A stretch of DNA of 64,000 bases from Pristionchus mayeri (GCA_036245805.1 BTRK01000005.1:36747469-36811468), one strand, 5' to 3'; counted from the first letter of the stretch, positions 11,367-23,283 are shown. Numbers and translations are program-made. The notes: generated by a model not told the origin, from the letters alone.

Positions 11367-11764
11367 TGTACTCACTGATGATGTTGATGTCTTCGATGAT
11401 TGCAAACGCCAGCAGCGGCATCCACATGGTGCGCCAGCTAGAATGGAAAAAGAATTAATTCGTTGCCCGATGATCCTCTAGCGATGCATACAACACTGCT
11501 CGTTTGATTTTCTGATCATTTTCAGAAGGAAAACATGAAATAATTATTAGTTAGCATCCGCTTACCTTACTCTTACGCACAATATTCATTTCATTAATTA
11601 TAACGAAAAAAATGAACAGGGTCCATGAACAAAAACTGTATAGATACAGTTAAATCAGTACACAATAATAAACTAGACTCGGTTGAAGTAGTTTCAAATG
11701 TCGACATTGGCAACTACTCGAGAGCAATGGTGCGAAAGAGGGGTGTGCAAAAAGTTTCCCGAAC

Positions 11765-11850
11765 TCCTCACTTCTCATGCACTCTCGTCTCTCTGATCGG
11801 CGAGAGAACATGGAAAATGAGGTGTGCGGGAAACTTTGGACACCCCAGGT
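11765..11850. repeat. short inverted repeat with CTCTCG...CGAGAGA core
   Basis: Left and right halves (CTCACTTCTCATGCACTCTCG and GGCGAGAGAACATGGAAAATG) are approximate mirrors. The same CTCTCG/CGAGAG hairpin core recurs at about 29664-29725, 47640-47690, 48005-48075 and elsewhere, so this is a dispersed short palindrome family. Confidence 0.4.
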
Positions 11851-11969
11851 GAGAAACTTACAACTTAAATCTCGCTTCTCTCCCCGGGTCGACCATCTCG
11901 AGCTGCCGATCGACTGGAAACATAAAATATTTGTGTACCGTGAGAATAAGCAATAAGCATAACTTTAGT

Positions 11970-12006
<37 letters not shown>
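11970..12006. repeat. (TA)n microsatellite
   Basis: An uninterrupted TA dinucleotide run next to the 3' end of the minus-strand LINE fragment. It may have grown from the retrotransposon's A/T-rich tail. Confidence 0.8.
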
Positions 12007-12010
<4 letters not shown>

Positions 12011-12059
12011 GCTATTTCAGTCGAAATAACGTTACAAAATTTAAATAGAATAGGCAATT

Positions 12060-13600
12060 AATGACGGTTAAAATGACGAGTGAATAATGGTACAATGGGG
12101 TATGGGGATCTACTCAGGGGAACTGGTTTGATTCTCGGAATTTACTAAAAGCCTTGCCGCTCTTGGAAAGAAACTATTGTGTCTGTAGTTGTGGTTCGAT
12201 CCAGGATTATTGAAGTTCATTCCGTTTCGGGTGTAGTAAATTTTGAAATAATGTGGTTTTCGGTTGGAAATACTATATTTGCCTCGGATGAGATTTGTAG
12301 CTACTCTCTTATCAATCGCTATTCTACGCTTCTCTAGGGACTCAATGCCTAGTCTCTTGTTACGATCGAGAGCAGTGGGCATGTTTTCCCAAGTATGATT
12401 AAAACAGCGCATAAATAACCGTCGTGTGAAATAGTTTTGTACCTTTTCGAGTTCCTTTTTATCCTTGTTTTGGTAAGGGTTGAAGACGGGTGAAGCGCTT
12501 TCTAAAATTGGTCTAATGTACATTGAGTACGTTTTGACGAGTACTTCTATATTTTTGGTTCTTAAGGCTCTGAGGATAGTGTGACTAGTAGTTTTGGCTT
12601 TCATGGATACGGAAGTGCAATGATCGGAAAATGAGAGGTTTTTCTGGATAACAAAACCGAGGTCACTTTTTTCTTTTTGTTCCAGAGTTGTGGTTCCTAT
12701 AGTATATGTTCGCTTTGTATTTGCTCTGTCTAGGTGCAATGAGTTACACTTATGCGCAGCAAGAGGGAGTTGCCACTCTTCAGACCAGTTTACGATAGTG
12801 TCAATCGCAGCTTGTAGAGGGGCGGGTGAATTCCCCTTCCTAAAGGACCGATATATTTTTATGTCATCGGCATACATTCTTGCAACGACGCCATGATTTT
12901 GTACTAGAGTAGGGATTTCTGAGGTGTAAATAAGGAAGAGCAAGGGGCCTAGGACTGAGCCCTGTGGGACGCCGCTAGTTACAGGCATTGAGGTAGAAAG
13001 CGCATCTTTTACTCTCACTTGGAATGATCTATCTGTGAGGTATCCTGCTATCCACTTGATTGTATTTTCGGAGAGACCTATATTGCTAAGCTTGAGTTTT
13101 AGCTTGGGATGGGATACTCTATCAAAAGCTTTTGCAAAATCAAAGTAGATAACGTCAACAGGTTTCCCATCACTAATCGAGGATGTCCAGTGTTCGAGGA
13201 CTTCGAGCATTTGGAGCTCACGCGATCGTTTCTTGCGGAATCCGTATTGCTCATCGGGGAAAATGTTTAATTGTTCGCAATGGTTGATAATAGATTTGCA
13301 CAAAATGCGCTCGAAAACTCGGCAAAAGAAAGATGTAATAGAGATGGGCCTGTAGTTTAGGGGATTGGAAAAAGGGGGCGATTTATTAACAGGAGTTACT
13401 ATGGAATGCCTCCAATGGGAGGGGACCGTACCAGATTGGTAGGAGTTCCTAAAAATGATTTCAAGGGCTTCGGAAATGGGTACGGCAATTCGTTTTATGA
13501 AGGTGAGGTCAATGTTCTCGGGGGTTTTACAGGAGGAACGTTTCAAATGGTTAGTTTGATTGAGAAAGATAGCAGCTCGAGCGATTGGAAACGCGTTTCA
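12060..13600 (-). mobile_element. 5'-truncated non-LTR retrotransposon (reverse transcriptase part)
   Basis: Only the reverse transcriptase and C-terminal part of ORF2 remain. The frame is open from about 13585 to the stop at 12110. Motifs: LNYRPISITSFFCRVFERIL near 13360, VIYFDFAKAFDRVSHPK near 13140, SGVPQGSVLGPLLFLIY near 12950 and MYADDIKIY near 12870. The sequence differs clearly from the LINE at 0.4-4.8 kb, so this is a second CR1/Jockey-like lineage. Truncation at the 5' end is the usual outcome of LINE insertion. The inserted copy separates membrane genes A and B. Only the 5' part is missing; the remaining frame is intact, suggesting a fairly young insertion. Confidence 0.85.
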
Positions 13601-15432
13601 TTAGTCATCGGTCCATACAACAATTCACAAACTTTACTATTAAAATCATCAATACAATCTCAACTGAGCAATCGATTCGCATTACAAATTCGAATCACAA
13701 TCAACTTACACGCCAATTCTCTAATCAACAAAAGGGATAAACATGAATCTACATAACTAAAAGACAACGAGACGAGCAGGTATACATAACCGTATTCTAT
13801 ACAGAACAATACACAACAAGGATCTAGATCAAGAATCAAGATTAAAAATCGATAGATACAGTAACCACCAGGGAGCTACCGTATTCCGCTTCTAGTCGTT
13901 GCGAGCGACCACGAGTTCCACTGCCGACTCGCACACACGCAACACCAGAAGACCAAGCGCCAGTGTGAACTTGTACTCGTCCACTCTCGACTCGATTGCG
14001 TCTGCAATTATCGATTAGTCCACCACCATTTTTAGCTACTGAATATCGATTGGCTAACTGTTGGCCAACAGTTGTGACTTATCCAGAACCGATAGAAAAC
14101 AACAGACGATTCCAACTATTGACAATGGTATAGTGGGACTACAACTTGTTAAGTGAAATCATATGAGGCACTGGACCGTTCTCGATGATCTTGTCCTGGA
14201 TGAGTAGATTGATGGCGAGGAGTGCCAAGGGAAGAACTCCGAAGAGGACGAAGGTGAGCAGGGCAGAGGAGAGAGAAGCACTCAGTCCTGACAGGATAAA
14301 TAGATCAAAGATCATCTTTGGACAGAGCAGCTATTAGTAGCTGAGTACTCAGTCCTTACAGGAGAAAGTACTGTTGATCTGGGCTTCAGCACATGAACCT
14401 ATTATTCCTTCTTGTAGTGACAAATTAAGTTTCATTCGCTACGGAAATTACTTTCGTCTGAGAACGCCCGCAATAAGCACGCTTTCGCCTACTCATTTAA
14501 ATAAAACGTTCCGCACAGGATCTTAGGCACACACCCTACCAAATAGAAATAAATGAAAGTGGGCGGAGTCAGGTCCCTCAACCGCAGAAGTGGTAAAAAT
14601 TATACCGGGGTAGAGATGAGGGACAGTGAAGAGAAGAGAGATGAGAGCAGTCGCCTTGAAGTAGACAGCCATATCCACTGAAGAAAACAACGATCATCTG
14701 GGGCTAGAGAAACCATCAACCGCTAGGCTCAATGAAGGTCAATGAATCAAAGTTGTGTGGAACGCGCGGAAGCAAGATCGCGTTTCCTCCTCTGACGACC
14801 TAATTTTGTAATACTTTTCATTTAATAGTCGAACTGGTGCAAAACATTTTCGACCCTGGTGAAAGCATGCTGCGCAAAACAGATCACGACTGCGCATTAT
14901 GATATTGAGATAATAATGACGATACTAACACCATCATTCTATGAAGGCATAGTGCACTTGATTTCATAAATTCTATAGCTTGTTTAAAAAAAGAAACGGC
15001 TTACCGTATTCCGCCAGTCCGTCCGAATTCATGCAGTTCGCCACGTACGCCGTACTTCACATGAGCACGAAGAAGGGGCTGAAACATTCGTGGTGTGCCT
15101 CTCGGGTGCATCGAGTGCATAATGAGAACGAGGTTTCTCACAGGCAGATGGGCGATATCTCATTGCCCATTCTCCTTGCCGAGGGGAAGATGTAGTAGAG
15201 GAAGATGACGTAGACGAGAGCCGCGTTGATCATGATGTCCTCGTAGGCGAGCATCGCAGCTGAAATCGAAATGTTATTCTTATACTTCATATTAGTGTTC
15301 GCAATTCGGGTCACGGTCTCGTCAATTCCCACACTGAGACAATTACCCGAAATGCACAGTCTAGTAGTGATGGCCATTCGATTCGATGTTTCGATTCCGC
15401 TGCGCATCTCCCTCCTCGAATTACGAAAGGAG

Positions 15433-15516
15433 GCGAGGGAAGTTGTAGCGGAATCATAGATGAAAAGCCCACCGTCGCATCTACCGGATCCTATGGTACG
15501 GGGTTCGATACCAACC
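15433..15516 (+). repeat. tRNA-like (SINE-type) module, plus strand
   Basis: GTTGTAGCGGAATCATAG resembles an A box and GGGGTTCGATACC a B box, about 50 bp apart as in tRNA-derived promoters. Acceptor-stem pairing is not evident, so a SINE remnant is more likely than a functional tRNA gene. Confidence 0.4.
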
Positions 15517-15589
15517 TCTACCATCGCTTTTGCCACGCTTCGAGGGAAGTACCCAACAGTAGGCAAAAATTGTGCAAACTTTGCAAAAG

Positions 15590-15669
15590 TAACTGCAGAG
15601 GCCGGGACTCGAACCCACCATACCATGGGAAGAAAATTACAGCGCCTTAGACCACTAGGCCACGTGATC
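15590..15669 (-). repeat. tRNA-like (SINE-type) module, minus strand
   Basis: Read on the minus strand it has GGCCTAGTGGTCTAAGGCGC (A-box region) and GGGTTCGAGTCCCGG (B-box region) spaced like a tRNA. It faces the plus-strand module at 15433-15516 across about 75 bp. The D-arm and T-arm look good but no canonical closed acceptor stem is visible. A tRNA-derived element is the likely explanation. Confidence 0.5.
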
Positions 15670-17050
15670 TAACGTTAGGTCGATGGTGCCTTTTCATCTG
15701 TGCGGAATCGCTTCCGTGTTTCGAATGGTCATCACTACACTCTACTCACGGCTTCCTCGATCCGGCAGATAGGCATCGTAGAATCTCCGCCAGAGACAGC
15801 AGTTGGGGATCTGGATGACTGCGATGGCCACCTGAGTGACCTCCTGCAATTAGTTAACATTATTTAATTAGTTAGTTAATTAATTAGTTATTAGTACCCC
15901 TGCAAGTCCAAATTCTTTTCGATATTTATCAGAAGTCTCCTATAAGAATGCGGACAAGCGAGATTCTTTAACAACCAGACAATATTGTGTTTCAGCAATT
16001 TATATGAGTCTTAGCTAGTAAGCACTATGTGTAATCCATTTCATATGGCCAAATTCGACAATAGAATGAGTGAAAAGGCCAAAATGAGAAGCAATGCATG
16101 TTTATCATGAGATGCGCGATGTTTAGTATTTTACTACTAACAAGAGCGCGGAAGAGCAGTCATGGCATCACAGCGTACCTTGTAAGTACTCTTGAGGTCT
16201 TCATTGTCGATGAAGCTGAAGAGCACCTGCGAGAGGGAGTGCGAGAAGATCAAGAGGAGGTAGACCACCGCTGAATTAAAAAGAAATAAATAGTACAATA
16301 ATATGTAAACATTTTGATGAAAGAGACCGATCTTTTATTCACAACGATCTCGCACATACGAATGAAAACGGGCACTCAATGCTTTGCACATCGACAACTT
16401 TTTATTGTGTAAGTATGCAACCTCATGTCTTGTCAATAAACGCAATGAACAAAATAGCGCGCAAGAATCACTGAGTACTAGTTTGTCTAACTCTCAGCAT
16501 TTTGCACACTCTGTCGTGGTTACAGAAAACGGGAGAGCGTCAAATAGCATAGATGATTGCTCCACTCACTGATGGTGTTCAGATGGCCGATCAACGCGAA
16601 CGCCACCAAAGGCAGCCCAAGAGTCTTCCAGCTAGAATAATCAGACATCACAGAATGCAAGTCAATGACACATATCTCCCTGGGATCGAATAGTATTCAG
16701 AACCAACGACTTGAAGCAACTGCTTACAATCACCTGAAACTTACGCACAATATTCTTCCGATTTTGGGGCCATAGTTTACAATTTTAAAAGCGCAACTCA
16801 CAAATTGATGCGCGCCTCGCGTCCATCGACCATCTTGCGATATCGATCGACCTGAAATGGGGAATATTAACATTGGAATTTTACCGAAATTTTACCCAAA
16901 TAGCAAACCGAAATTAATACATCGAGAGAAACACAAATCGTCTAAACATCGCTAATAGGTACAGCGTATAATCCTGCTCCTTGTGTAAGAGGCCGCGACG
17001 AGTAGCGTTAGCAGTTTATTACGAAATAATAGCAAAATAGAAATGATTGA

Positions 17051-18031
17051 ATATGACGGCGGTCGCGTAAGAATCGAGCAAGGCCTGGCACAGCGATTTT
17101 TCGGAAATTTGTGGAAAGGGGTTCTCGAGGGTGCTGATAATCGTGGTCAACTTCATTTTGCACCTACTCGACCGGTTGAGCCAGGCCGCATGTAGGCTGC
17201 ATGTACATTTCTGCTCATATCTCTGAAACCGATTGTACTATCACCTTCGAAGCAGAATTTACTTATTTTTTAATATGCTAATTTTATGAAATTTTGAATC
17301 TCGAATATAAGGCAAAAACTAACGACGAGAATTGTATGAGAAGATGCGCCTTGTTCAGGGGATCATTTTTCGTATGCATAGTATGGGGTTTGATGTCGTC
17401 GTTTTTCTGCTACTAATTATTGTTTGTCCCATTTATCACCTCTGCGCCGCGCTCTTTGCGCGAAGAGCGAGGAATTAGAATGAGTTTCACTCTCACTTTC
17501 AATCACATTTCCATTCCTCACTATCCGGCCAATAATTGAAATGAAGTGATAGTGAAACTCATTCTCATTCCTCGCTGTTCGTGCAAAGAGCGCGGCGCAG
17601 AGGTGATAAATGGGAAAACAATAATTCGTAACAGAAAAACGACGATATAAAACCCTACACTATGCATACGAAAAACGATCCCCTGAATAAGGCGCATCTT
17701 CTCATACAATTCTCGTCGTTAGTTTTTGCCCTATATTCGAGATCCAAAATTTCATAAAATTAGCATATTTAAAATAAGTAAATTTTGCTTCGACGGGCTC
17801 ACAGGTAGCTTATAGTACCTCTGTACAAATTTGAAGGTGATAGCACAACCAGCTTCGGAGATATTAACAGAAATGTACATGCAGCCTACATGCAGCCTGG
17901 CTCAACCGGTCGAGTTGGTGCAAAATGAAGTTGACCACGATGATCGAGAACCCCTTTCTACAAATTTTCGAAAAATCGCTGTGCCAGGCCCTTCAGGTCG
18001 TTGTTCGATTCTTACGCGACCGCCGTCATAT
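17051..18031. mobile_element. ~980-bp foldback (palindromic) element
   Basis: The left end ATATGACGGCGGTCGCGTAAG is mirrored at the right end. The arms pair along about 450 bp each with few mismatches, centred near 17530. Matching internal landmarks include GGCGCAT/ATGCGCC, the GCGCCGCGCTCTTTGCGCG stretch and AACCGGT. There is no open frame of note. It lies upstream of membrane gene B, between B and C, and looks like a nonautonomous DNA transposon with very long inverted repeats. Confidence 0.8.
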
Positions 18032-18588
18032 AACTAAACCGGGAAGAGAGTGAGAAAAACGCGAGGAAAACGTTCAACGCGCGCGAACCAATTACGGTAG
18101 ACTGGTCGAGTCCGGACGGAGCAACGACATATCGGTGGGTCAGACTTATCAATTAAATAGCATTGTTGACTTATTTACTTGAATATTCAACAGCATTTTC
18201 AAGCAAAGATGTTCATTTCGATACGAAAAGATATTCTCATGAGCGCTCGAAACTCATTTCATATATCATTCTTTCAACCTCCCTGTTGCAAACTTTATCA
18301 TCAAATTAAGCAAAACTATCAAAACTCTAGAATCGTTTTGTATTGCAAATTATAACTGTCTTCAAATTACCAGCATACTATCCGTTCCGCAAAAGCAAGA
18401 CAAGATTAGCACGACTCTAGAATGTATACAGTTCAACGAGCGATAATGTACAAGCAAGTTGAAACGAGAATCGGAACAGAAAACGCTATTCAATTACCGA
18501 TCGATCTCGGGAATCAATTCTATGCAAACATAACAAATTACAATTTCATCGAAAAATCAGTACACCGTAACCCAGTACCGTATCCCTT
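18032..18588. other. intergenic between palindrome and membrane gene C
   Basis: No exon seen. At 18220-18330 lies the third copy of the 3'-flank repeat (AACTTTATCATCAAATTAAG) found downstream of two other minus-strand genes in this window. Confidence 0.4.
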
Positions 18589-21500
18589 CTATTCGTTGTG
18601 AGAGCAGGCCGCCATCAGACACACGACAACATACTGCAGGAGCAAAGTAAAGACCAGTAGACACCTGTGCGCTCCCATCTTGTCGCAGAGAGGTTCTGAA
18701 CACAAATATCGATCGATCCCGTCCTCTCTAGGAAATATCTCAAAATAATTTTGGGCCAATAATTACATACAAATTCACGTCGATAGAAATAATTTGACGA
18801 TATCACAGAATACCGGGAGAAAGCTATTTGCCGTATGTATCTTATCAATTGGTAAATTAATTAGAACTCAGTGATCCCATATATACACGGCTTTCTATGG
18901 CACATTTCCAGGAAAAAAACATTCACTTCAAGACCAATCGCGAGAGATTTCTCTCTTTCTCTGCGCTCTCTCATCTCTCGCCCACCCCTGCAGAACGCAG
19001 TGATATAGATCATAAACGCAAAACCAACCGTCATAGAGGAATCCGTACTGCATGGCTAGGGGGAAACCGATGGCGCTGTAAATGAGGATTCCGATGAAGA
19101 GTGGGAGGAGGTAGACCGAGAACGTTCGAGAATTCAGACCTGAGAAATAAATGATTACGTAAAAGGTGATGAAGTGACCCAAAACACATGAAATTGCGCG
19201 GGCGTCTGATCACGCCCGCCCTCGAATTTAAGCATACTCTCTCACTCTTTTTGCCGTGATCAGGCACGCGAGGAAATTCAAACAATTCCACGGGTGTTGG
19301 GTAACTTTAAAGGTAACGCACCCCAAGTAGCGGTCTGCAGAGCGGCATATGCAGCCATCTTGAAGCAAGTCAAAATGCACCCTGAAGAGAACATAGATCG
19401 TAGTGCACCACATCAACAATCAAAAACGATTTTAAAGGTGTCATGAGGCGTCCCATGAGTGCACGGAAGTGGGACAGACTCTACTCTAACGCTTCTGTTA
19501 ATGATCTATGAGACTTATTTTGTTTTATCAGTAAATGCCGTCAATTTCGGCGATTTCCCAAGTGGTGTATAGCAAAGCGCCCTATTCTCACAGTACTTAC
19601 CGTACTCTGCTAGTCCGACTTCACAAGCCCAGTTCACTCCGTAGGCCGTGCCTCCCGTGAGAACGAGAACGAGGCTGAAATTATCGTGGTGTGCTTCCCT
19701 GGTGCGTCGTGTGGGCGACATTTCTCACCTTGACATTAGAACGATCTCCGTTCCCGATCTTCTTCTGGAGGGAAGGACGCAGTTGATGAGGAGGATGAAG
19801 GTCAAAGCAGCGTTAATGAGGATCTCTTCATAGGCTATCATCGAAGCTAAAGAAGAAACAGTCAGATACTAGCACAATATACAACTTGATTCACAACCAT
19901 AGGTGGGCACCATCGAAGCCAGCTGTGAAACACCCCCGGTTTTCGAATTGGACACCCCCGGTTGGAAAATGTTGTCACAAAAACGATCATTTACGATCAC
20001 CCCCCCCCCCCCTTGTTGACTAAACACCCCCGGTTTTCGATTTCCAGCTTCAACCCCCGCCCACACATGTTCACAACAAAACGCATTGAAAAATTTGTAT
20101 TTCCAACTGGGTATTTTCCAGTTCCGTTAGAAATTCATTTGAGAACGATATTATAAAAATACGGGACTAGGTCTGATGAGAACTATGATGTCATGCCGCC
20201 TTAGATAGATCGATATATCAAATGTGGCATACGTCATAGTTTTCATCCGACCTAGTTCCATACACATTAAACTACCTACCAGTTCCTCGTTCAGGCAGCA
20301 TGTAAGAGAAGTAGTTCCGGCACATGTTCGGAATTCCGATGACAGCCCATCCGAACCACGTCGCATCCTGCGTTTATAAAGTAGTGAAAGGAGGAATCGT
20401 CTGACTCTCTTCTATTTGCGTAGTCTCTCGCTTTCTCTAATCTGCGAAAGAAGGTGTGTCAGAACACGCTCATGAAAGGAAAGTGACTCCTAATTGTGAG
20501 ATATACGACATCCGAGGGATGAATCCGAAATCCGCATTTATTTCGTTATTTTCACCGTTGGAGATAATGACTGACCATGAATCTCGTCTGAGTATCCTCG
20601 CTTGCGAAGACACGGAGGAGAGCGAAGGTAAGAGGGATGAAGAAGATCAGACGAAGGTGGATGTAATCTAAACAAATTGAAAATAAATATTTAAAAAATA
20701 CACGTGTTAAAAAAATAAGGCGAGCTTTTACAAAAAATCAATCATTCCGACCAGACCTGCTAAACTAGTTAAGGCCTTCCTTGGGCTAATCATTGTATAA
20801 ACAAAGAAACAAGTTGGTAGAGCAAGCTGATGTTTGGTCAGCCCAAATCTTCTGAATCACTCCTGCTCCCAAGCTCTTTCACTTATTAGCATACGTCAAA
20901 TAGGGTCTCGCTGTTCAACTTTTGCCGACGTGCCTAAATTTTTTTGCCGACGTGGTCCAAAAATTACCGATGTAGCCAATCCGCATTAATTTTTTTTCAT
21001 TTTGGAATGACAATTTGTAAATGAAGTTTCAATTTTTTTTCACGTGAATTTGAAGTTGGGGAAATTTTTTTAAAAAGAAAATCTTGTTTTTCGTTACCAT
21101 TTTTTCTCAATTTAATGTATTTTTAAAAATCATCATTTAGTACTTAAATCCAATCGTTATTCATTCATATCGATTAACGAGCGCCAGAGGGGCATGCCTT
21201 TCCTAGCCCTAAAAGGTCGGAAGGCCAGGGATCATAAACACTCGGACCGAAAGGGAATTGCTTCCAGAGGGGGTCAGTTGCTATCATGATTACCGCATAC
21301 TGATATATGATTTACAATAAACGTCAAGCGATATTGCATTTGTTTCGTAAAAGACAAGTCATGAAAAATATCGCAACCACAATTTTGGTAATTTCATAAT
21401 TAGAAATAAAAGGGAACTTGTAATTTATAAGAATATTGATCAAGGCCATTTCATATATTCGTTATTTTGACTCAATAATAATTAAAACAAAAATAAGAAT

Positions 21501-23283
21501 AAGTAAACAAATATTTCGAAAGGTAAAACAACTCTGTTGTGCTCTTCAAAGCGTTGATTTAGACGTTGAACACAATTCAGTGTATTCGCGTACTCAAAAA
21601 ATGGGTATACGGTAGCATGAAAATTTGCTCTCGCTCACTTTAAAAATTAATTACTCCTCGAATTTAGCATTAATTAATGCATTCTTTCTTTAGAAAGCAA
21701 ATTTGGATCATGGGAAATGTCTGTATACCACACCGCCGACACAAAAATGCAAAATAACAGAATATGACGTGCCTAAAGTTGAACAAAAAATATGAACTCG
21801 CCAAAGCTCTCGCTTTTTGTTTGCTCTTCGTTCTCATAAACTAAGCAACCGCGTGGGTTAATTTTTCGGTTATGAACTCTTTCAGTCATGGCATTAATGC
21901 TATTAGAAGGCTGACCCACGCGCCGATCTCGAAATGCGATTATTTCAGCGTCGAAAAGTGTATTTTTATCAAAATGGTTTGCAGTCGTTCTAAGCAACTA
22001 GGGCACCGAATGTGCCATTATTTTGCCTAAAACTTCTTTACCATGCGTAATATTTATTCTAAAAAGACTGACCCACGCGGTGACCTATAAATTGGATAAA
22101 ACTGCGAACTAAGCAAAACTACGTCATAAGCGACCGCGACGCGTGAGCACGCGGCGCGTGTGATTTCACTACTAATACCCTTTTTTTGTTATTTTAAGTA
22201 ATTTTTAGGTCACCGCGTGGGTCATCCTTTTTTGAATAAATATTACGCATGGTAAAGAAGTTTTAGGCAAAGTAATGGCCCATGCGGTGACCTAGTTGCT
22301 GAGAACGACGGCAAACAATTTTGTTATAAATTCACTTTTCGACGCTGAAATAATCGCATTTCGAGATCGGCGCGTGGGTCAGCCTTCTAATAGCATTAAT
22401 GCCATGACTGAAAGAGTTCATAACCGAAAAATTAACCCACGCGGTGGCTTAGTTTATGAGAACGAAGAGCAAACAGAAATCGAGTTTTAGCGAGTTCATA
22501 TTTTTTGTTCAACTTTAGGCACATCACATTCGTTTATTTTGCATTTTTGTGTCGGCGGTGTGGTATACAGACCGTTCCCATGATCCAAATTTGCGTTAAT
22601 TAATGCTAAATTCGAGGAGTAATTAATTTTTAAAGTGAGCGAGAGCAAATTTTCATGCTACCGTATACCCATTTTTTGAGTACGCGAATATACCGTTTTT
22701 GTTCAATGCAATTGACCTTTTAATAATATTTTTTTAACTTTTTAAAATTAATATTTCAATTATTGTTTATTGATTTTAATGATTATTTTATTAATCAAAA
22801 TGTGAAAATGCCGATATGGCTTCGGCCAGCGTGCCGACGTACCTCCTCTCTTTTGCGAGACCCATTTGACGTATGCTTATTAGGCAGAGCGAGAGAGCAC
22901 GCAATACAGAGAGGGTCAGATAGTAATTCCAGATCACTTACTAATGATGTCCATGCTGGTGATCACTCCAAACGCCAGCAGCGGCAGCCAGAGTGTCTTC
23001 CAGCTACAATAAACTGTTTTCATTTATCGCCTGACACTTACGCACAATATTCTTCCAACTGTTGCCAAAAAATTCGAACAAAGGCAATTAAAATCGAGTT
23101 ACTTAAAAGCTGTTAGGTTCATAGCAACAGCAGGTTAACAGAGAACTGATCTTTTCGAAAATAGTCCTTGACAACTGATATCTTTTCGAAAATAGTCCTG
23201 TTTGTGAAACCTACAAATGTGCATGACCAATAGGGAGCAACTCACAACGCATGTCGCTCCTGTAGTAAGTCCGCATCGACCAT
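18589..23283 (-). CDS. multi-pass membrane protein, paralogue C, intact
   Basis: Nine exons join in frame: 23246-23283, 22942-23003, 20576-20667, 20280-20367, 19729-19846, 19601-19674, 19322-19381, 19029-19139 and 18589-18695, totalling 750 nt for 249 residues. The start is MVDADLLQERHAF and the end is CLMAACSHNE. Eight hydrophobic stretches, about one per exon from exon 2, predict a polytopic membrane protein (WLPLLAFGVI, LIFFIPLTFALL, INAALTFILLIN, LVLVLTGGTAYG, YLLPLFIGILIY, CLLVFTLLLQYVVV). Conserved among the three paralogues are MVD at the start, WxTxxxPLxAF, the TGGTxYG motif and the N-G before exon 9. An acceptor (TTAATTCAG) lies 9-10 nt before the ATG, a possible spliced-leader site, although an upstream coding exon cannot be excluded. 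I do not recognise the family. This is the only undamaged copy. Confidence 0.7.
19195..19318. repeat. dispersed GATCAGGCACGCG repeat fragment
   Basis: This contains GTGATCAGGCACGCGAGG and ACGGGTGTTGGGTAACTTTA, matching 10350-10410 and 27845-27895. It touches the donor side of exon 7 of membrane gene C, which is 12 nt shorter than the same exon in A and B. Confidence 0.5.
19895..20072. repeat. CATAGGTGGGC repeat, first copy
   Basis: It begins CATAGGTGGGCACCATCGAA and contains ACACCCCCGGTTTTCGA twice around a C run, ending AACCCCCGCCCAC. The reverse complement of the whole unit is at 39889-40064. Diverged pieces are at 30110-30165 and 35782-35905. It is a short nonautonomous repeat lying in an intron. 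Confidence 0.7.
20165..20259. mobile_element. palindromic MITE (ACTAGGTC family)
   Basis: It begins GACTAGGTCTGATGAGAACT and ends ATCCGACCTAGTTCC with a TAGATCGATATATC centre. It lies in an intron of membrane gene C, immediately downstream of exon 4's donor. Confidence 0.75.
21583..22690. mobile_element. ~1.1-kb foldback element in intron of membrane gene C
   Basis: Left end TATTCGCGTACTCAAAAAAT is mirrored at the right end. Both arms carry the recurring string ACCGCGTGGGTCA or GTGGGTCAGCC, and the centre is near 22130. The same small open frame appears in both arms only because they are copies of each other. The likely class is a nonautonomous DNA transposon with long inverted repeats. Confidence 0.8.

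Larger units (their letters stand above)
8603..11896 (-). pseudogene. multi-pass membrane protein, paralogue A, one frameshift
   Basis: Nine exons fit by splice signals: 11862-11896, 11376-11437, 11039-11130, 10637-10739, 10124-10250, 9995-10068, 9375-9446, 9136-9244 and 8603-8700. The start is MVDPGREARFK and the end is FYERIFPRND. Exons 2, 3 and 6 are exactly 62, 92 and 74 nt, as in paralogues B and C. Nearly every exon carries one hydrophobic segment (for example LINASLIYIIFILFIFL-like in exon 5 and LFFFLTGGTLYG in exon 6). The exon sum is 772 nt, one more than a multiple of three. In exon 8 the frame changes between SALLSFVLLEV...GIYLL and QYDIVSNG near 9155-9165, consistent with a one-base insertion. 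Unless this is a sequencing error the copy is broken. The family is not recognised. Confidence 0.65.
13892..16833 (-). pseudogene. multi-pass membrane protein, paralogue B, nonsense codon
   Basis: Nine exons fit: 16802-16833, 16570-16631, 16179-16270, 15750-15843, 15142-15259, 15005-15078, 14606-14677, 14177-14287 and 13892-14001, totalling 765 nt (254 codons plus stop). It starts MVDGREARINF and ends VELVVARND. Exon lengths 62, 92 and 74 match paralogues A and C, and exon 7 (72 nt) matches A. Hydrophobic segments include WKTLGLPLVAFALIG, INAALVYVIFLYYIFP and LALGLLVLRVC. At 15057-15059 the frame has TGA where A and C have GGA (Gly in the TGGT motif of exon 6), and the flanking codons also differ. 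Everything else is in frame, so this is either a young pseudogene or a copy with readthrough. The family is not recognised. Confidence 0.65.

Noticed and set aside
15590..15669. Functional tRNA gene
   Set aside because: A and B boxes are good, but the acceptor stem does not close and the anticodon arm is irregular, so a SINE remnant is preferred.
17521..17709. 62-codon open frame in the 17.05-18.03 kb palindrome
   Set aside because: Short, inside a foldback element, and not kept open in the opposite arm.
21773..22490. Matching ~70-codon open frames in both halves of the 21.6-22.7 kb palindrome
   Set aside because: The two frames match because the arms are inverted copies; there is no independent evidence of coding and both lack flanking signals.
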